Of a stretch of 64,000 nucleotides of DNA, positions 60,781 to 64,000 are shown piece after piece. Origin of the DNA: Gnetum montanum (lineage: Eukaryota; Streptophyta; Gnetopsida; Gnetales; Gnetaceae); contig MNCI01004768.1 of NCBI GenBank assembly GCA_015680685.1, positions 32,723 to 96,722 of the forward strand. The letters are read 5' to 3'. Position 1 is the stretch's first letter, and the number at the start of each line of letters is the position of its first letter. The notes under the pieces are model-generated. The model did no database searches. It was not told the DNA's origin and saw only the letters and a list, made by a program, of their open reading frames with translations. Both the position numbers and the translations under genes were made by a program.

Positions 60781-61664
60781 TTGGTTTTTTACACCTATCC
60801 TTGAGGTGAGAACCCTTGTTTACTTTTCACAACATCTGGGTGATGATATTGCATGTCATTTCTGAAGGGCGCCCTAGCAAATTCTTACCCATTTTCTATA
60901 GCAATCGAGCCCTATGATTGCTTCACATCACTTTTGAAAAATGCCCTAGCACCTCCAAAATCTTAAAAAGAACTCATCCATGAGATTTGTCAAGGCTTTA
61001 TATAGCCAACTGCCAATGTGATGGTAACCCTCCTCTTTTCATATCCAAGATTAGGACTAGCATTGGTAAAGTTTATTTAAATATACATGTGATCAACAAA
61101 ATGCATTGATAGATGATAAGGAGAAGTTATGGTTATGAATGGTGGCAACCTTAAATTTTCTTTCAAACAAAAACTATTTCTAACAAGCAAATCATGATTA
61201 GTTGCATAAGGCTTTGGTGGTGTTTCCTTCTCTCTTTTTTTTTTTTTCTCATAATGAAATTATGATGGACTGAGGTGCACCCTACCCAGATGGTGCTTTG
61301 TGCTTTAGGTTAGGTTTCTTATTTTTGAAAACGTGCAGGTGAGGCAGTCAAAGTTAGTACTGGCAATAACGTGACAGGAAACCCGACCTAAATAACAACT
61401 CGCATACGTACCTTGCTTCAGTAAAAACGTTACAAAATTTATAACAATGCAATTACGTTTCCATTCTTTCTGCAACCATGACGTCTCCGTTAAGTTACCA
61501 TGTATTAAATATAATGTATTAAATATATTTATTTTATCATTAACTCTGAGACAAGGTCCAATAGATGATCGGAGGGCCAATTCTCGTACACAGGATTACA
61601 CGTCGTCGTCGCAACTTGCGTGTATTCTGGTATATGGCAAATTATTTATCCAGGCTGATATTTT

Positions 61665-61931
61665 CCTGATTCTCTTAAGAAAGGTAGAAATTTCGTCTCA
61701 AATTTTAAAGGTGTGTTTAGGTCACCGACAGACCCATTACCTCTGTTTTCTCCTCCTGATTCTCTTAGGAATTTAAGAAAGGTAGAAATCTCGTCTCAAA
61801 TTTTAAAGGTGTGTTTAGGTCACCGACAGAACCATTACCTCTGTTTTCTCCTCTTGATCCCTTAAGAATTTAGAAAAGGTAGAAACTTCATCTCAAATGC
61901 CACCGAGGGAACCATTAGCTCTGTGTTTTCT
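61665..61931. repeat. Three-unit tandem repeat, 79-98 bp units
   Basis: Units at 61665-61754, 61755-61852 and 61853-~61931. Units 1 and 2 are nearly identical (CCTGATTCTCTTA...CACCGACAGA); unit 2 has 8 extra bases (GAATTTAA region) and unit 3 is shorter and more diverged. Confidence 0.9.
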
Positions 61932-62259
61932 ATCCTTTATTGGCCAAGAGCTGGAGGAAAGCAAAAAAAAAAAATAAAGTGTTACCCTCCAATAATTCTC
62001 TACTAACCTGAAAAATGGGGAGAAGAAACAAAAGTCAAACTTGGCTTGTCTTCTCAACGTCGATATCTACTCGTCCAGGTTATACGTAAACTGTATAGAA
62101 TCTACCAATATTAAAACAGGGGATCTTTAGGAAACTTGCACTATGGGAAATCCCAAAATATCATGGTCAGAGGAAGGTTTAAACGTGATTGGTTTAGAGT
62201 TCCGTAAGACATTCCCAATGGCTGTGTCCAACATTTTTAAGGTTCGGAGACGTGCCCTG

Positions 62260-62350
62260 TACTCCTTGCCTCGCTGTGTTTGTGTTGGTCTACTCCTTGT
62301 CGCTGTGTTTGTGTTGGTCTACTCCTTGCCCCACTGTGTTTGTGTTGGTC
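62260..62350. repeat. Three-unit tandem repeat, 29-31 bp units
   Basis: TACTCCTTG..TCGCTGTGTT then TGTGTTGGTC at 62260-62290, 62291-62319 and 62320-62350. It lies ~0.5 kb upstream of the laccase start codon. Confidence 0.92.
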
Positions 62351-62637
62351 TGGATTGTTTTGAGTAAAATAATCTGATAGCCCTTTTGATCTTTGGCATA
62401 TTAACTATGCATCAAATGAATCTGATTCTTGGAAGCGAGGAATCAAAAATCCTGAGGAGGGGGGACAAATTTGCAACTAGAGACGTGAATTACCAAATAT
62501 TTTTATTTTTTTCATATTTTACTTTTATTAAATTTAAATTAAAAATTTGGCAGAGAATCTTACGCACTTCCTTCCATATCTAAAACCCACTGTTCATAAA
62601 AATTTTATCAAATTCGTGAATCCCCTGCGCATAGCCT

Positions 62638-62644
62638 ACCAACC
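62638..62644 (+). promoter_or_regulatory. AC element (ACCAACC) in the laccase promoter
   Basis: CCTACCAACCATAA contains ACCAACC, the AC-II form bound by secondary-wall R2R3-MYB factors in lignin gene promoters. It is ~120 bp upstream of the TATA box. The motif is short, so chance is possible. Confidence 0.45.
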
Positions 62645-62756
62645 ATAAAACGTGACAAACTCCTTTGAACAAAAAAAAAGCACACAAAACAAATGAATTC
62701 AACATAGAAGTCTTTGTCTCAAATCGTAACCACGGCTCTGCCGCTCTGAAACATAG

Positions 62757-62765
62757 TATATATAT
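62757..62765 (+). promoter_or_regulatory. Laccase TATA box
   Basis: TATATATAT lies 102 bp before the chosen ATG, placing transcription start near 62790 and giving a short 5' leader. Confidence 0.6.
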
Positions 62766-62866
62766 GAAGAATGGATTTCGTTGTTCCAGACTCATCAGTG
62801 TTTTGCGACTTTTGCCTGAACCGACAGGACGTGCTGATAGAAACGAAATTTGGCGCACAATATACA

Positions 62867-63898
62867 ATGAAGAACCTGAAACTTGCAGTTGCGATTGTTG
62901 TATTCGCCGTCCTTCATGGAGTTGCCTCGGCTGCCCATAATTCAGGAGGCGTAGTTCGAAATTATGAGTTTGTTGTAAGTAATGTATTGTCATGTCGTGT
63001 TTACAGATTGAATCGAGTTGATTTGATAATTTAGGTGCATGTTTCATTGTGTTGCAATTTAGATGTTTTTATCAATTTTTATGTGTATTGTATGAACTTA
63101 CCACATGGCTGTTTCATGACTTTTTTCGTCAGCTCTCAGCCATAAACGTGACCAGGCTCTGCGCCAGCAATAAAATTATCGTTGTGAATGGAAAGTTCCC
63201 TGGACCGACGGTGCGCGTAAACAACGGAGACACCGTGATCGTCAAAGTCATCAACAACAGCACCCGCAACGCCACCATTCACTGGTTCGGAAATTCAACC
63301 TTGCTTCAATTATTCTGAAATAATACTGATAATAGATACCGATACTATGTACAGCTATGTAGACAGCAGATTCCTTCTGAATTATGGTCAGGTGCTTGTA
63401 TCTGAGATTGTAAATTTGCTTGAGACTGAACCTGAGCCTACATACATTCAAGAAAAGAGGTTAAGCTTTGGCTAACCATTGGCCTTTTAAGACACAAAGC
63501 ACAAGGATCATTCAGAGCCTCGATGCTTATTTAATGGGATACTGAAAGGCCAATGAATGAGAGAAAGCTGAACCTTTTGTTATAGCTATGCCCAGGCCTA
63601 AACCTACATCTCCCGATTTTAAAAACAAGTGATCTTTCTTTTACAATTTGCAGGCATGGTGTTAGGCAGATGCGCAACGGCTGGGCAGATGGACCAGAAC
63701 ACATTACACAGTGCGCAATCCAGCCCGGGGGTAGCTACACTTACAACTTCACCATCACAGATCAGGAAGGAACACTCTGGTGGCACGCCCACAGCTCTTG
63801 GCTCAGAGCCACTGTATACGGGGCCCTCATAATCCATCCCAAGCCCGGCACCTCACTTCCCTACACCAAGCCTGACTCTGAACAAACTCTGCTTCTAG
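62867..63898 (+). CDS. Laccase (multicopper oxidase), exons 1-3, gene continues beyond the window
   Basis: Secreted blue-copper oxidase that couples oxidation of phenols (in plants mainly monolignols in the cell wall) to reduction of O2. Exon 1, 62867-62974 (108 bp): [20 protein letters not shown] then SA, a clear signal peptide, ending YEFV. Exon 2, 63133-63284 (152 bp): [35 protein letters not shown], ends in HW. Exon 3, 63654-63898 (245 bp): [40 protein letters not shown], ends LLG. HWHG and WWHAH supply trinuclear copper ligands. All introns are GT-AG (phases 0, 2, 1) and the frame is open across them. An in-frame ATG at 62771 would add 32 residues before the signal peptide but lies only 6 bp past the TATA box, so 62867 is preferred. 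Exons are clearly less AT-rich than the surroundings. The remaining ~400 residues, with the type 1 copper site, lie off the right end. Confidence 0.95.
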
Positions 63899-64000
63899 GT
63901 AAGGAAAATATGAGCTAGTATTGTGGGATTGTTCAATCAGATGTGGCCGTGTTGCTTGTTTAAAAAGTGTTCAAGGAAAATACGAGCTAGTTTCATCAGA
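63899..64000 (+). other. Start of laccase intron 3
   Basis: Begins GTAAGGAAAATATGAGC. A near copy, CAAGGAAAATACGAGCTAG, recurs at 63972-63990, so a short stretch next to the donor site is duplicated. The intron runs out of the window. Confidence 0.7.

Larger units (their letters stand above)
55328..61071 (-). mobile_element. RTE-type LINE with 28-bp target duplication, split by a solo LTR
   Basis: Flanked by 55300-55327 and 61072-61099, a 28-bp direct repeat with two mismatches (TTTATTTAAATATACATGT common core). Without the LTR at 57100-59729 it is about 3.1 kb, near the full length of plant RTE elements. Minus-strand order is endonuclease (60765-60020), linker (to 59735), interruption, then linker and RT (57099-55429). 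The LINE lies 1.8 kb upstream of the laccase start codon. Confidence 0.87.
61100..62637. other. Laccase upstream region
   Basis: Apparently low-copy DNA between the LINE and the laccase promoter. Apart from the two tandem repeats listed separately, no gene is supported. ORF 62143-62367 translates the second repeat and has no family. Confidence 0.6.

Noticed and set aside
62143-62367. ORF with repeated CVCVGL
   Set aside because: Translation of the 31-bp tandem repeat; no family and no supporting signals.
62771-62866. N-terminal extension of the laccase from an upstream in-frame ATG
   Set aside because: It begins 6 bp after the TATA box and would bury the signal peptide.
63049-63318. ORF ending in a stop soon after the laccase HW motif, as if the gene were a pseudogene
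   Set aside because: The stop lies in intron 2. GT at 63285 and AG at 63652-63653 restore HW-HG in frame, with exon lengths of 152 and 245 bp.

Overview
The window reads as AT-rich nuclear DNA from a seed plant with a large, transposon-filled genome. A conifer or other gymnosperm is my guess, from the amount of old nested Ty3/gypsy sequence and the intron-bearing laccase gene; no sequence mark settles the species. About 61 of 64 kb is retrotransposon remains, almost all broken by stops and frameshifts. The only gene that looks functional is the 5' part of a plant laccase on the + strand at the right end. I see no tRNA, rRNA or CRISPR.

Layout. 1-532: part of a minus-strand LTR with a palindrome cluster, sitting in the 3' part of a LINE (533-1340). 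1835-5341: retroelement tail X1 (coiled-coil, gag-like). 5342-15129: an ~868-bp LTR of an Athila-like lineage (LTR-F), split by a complete 8.9-kb element (5525-14439) with ~3.1-kb LTRs, a GTTTT target duplication, and only gag and protease remnants inside. Both of its LTRs carry a cytochrome P450 fragment. 15130-19060 and 47227-47762: Athila-like derivative F, which has gag and protease but no reverse transcriptase or integrase. 19061-47221: a minus-strand chromovirus C (TSD CCTAT) inserted in F; C itself holds two + strand Athila-like elements, D (25040-34863, TSD AGTTC, in the C gag) and E (36532-45710, TSD CTTGG/CTTAG, in the C 5' LTR). 47763-50873: a U3-like stretch and X2, a second copy of X. 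50874-54715: truncated Athila-like element G. 55328-61071: an RTE-type LINE on the minus strand with a 28-bp target duplication, split by a 2.6-kb solo LTR (57100-59729). 61100-62750: upstream region of the laccase with two short tandem repeats. 62867-64000: laccase exons 1-3.

How it fits together. Four LTR-element insertions are closed by matching 5-bp duplications (two exact plus the P450-bearing element exact, E with one mismatch), which gives a clear order: F, then C into F, then D and E into C; separately the P450-bearing element into LTR-F. The Athila-like copies D, E, F and G share 0.76-0.87-kb LTRs (TGA...TCA), U3 palindromes just upstream of the TATA box, a decayed Asp-tRNA-type primer site and an unusual gag zinc-knuckle spacing. 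Their stops often fall where a sister copy has Gln or Trp, as expected from C-to-T decay of methylated DNA.

The most notable item is the P450-bearing LTR retrotransposon: a host gene fragment fixed inside the LTR itself and so duplicated at both ends of a gag-only element.
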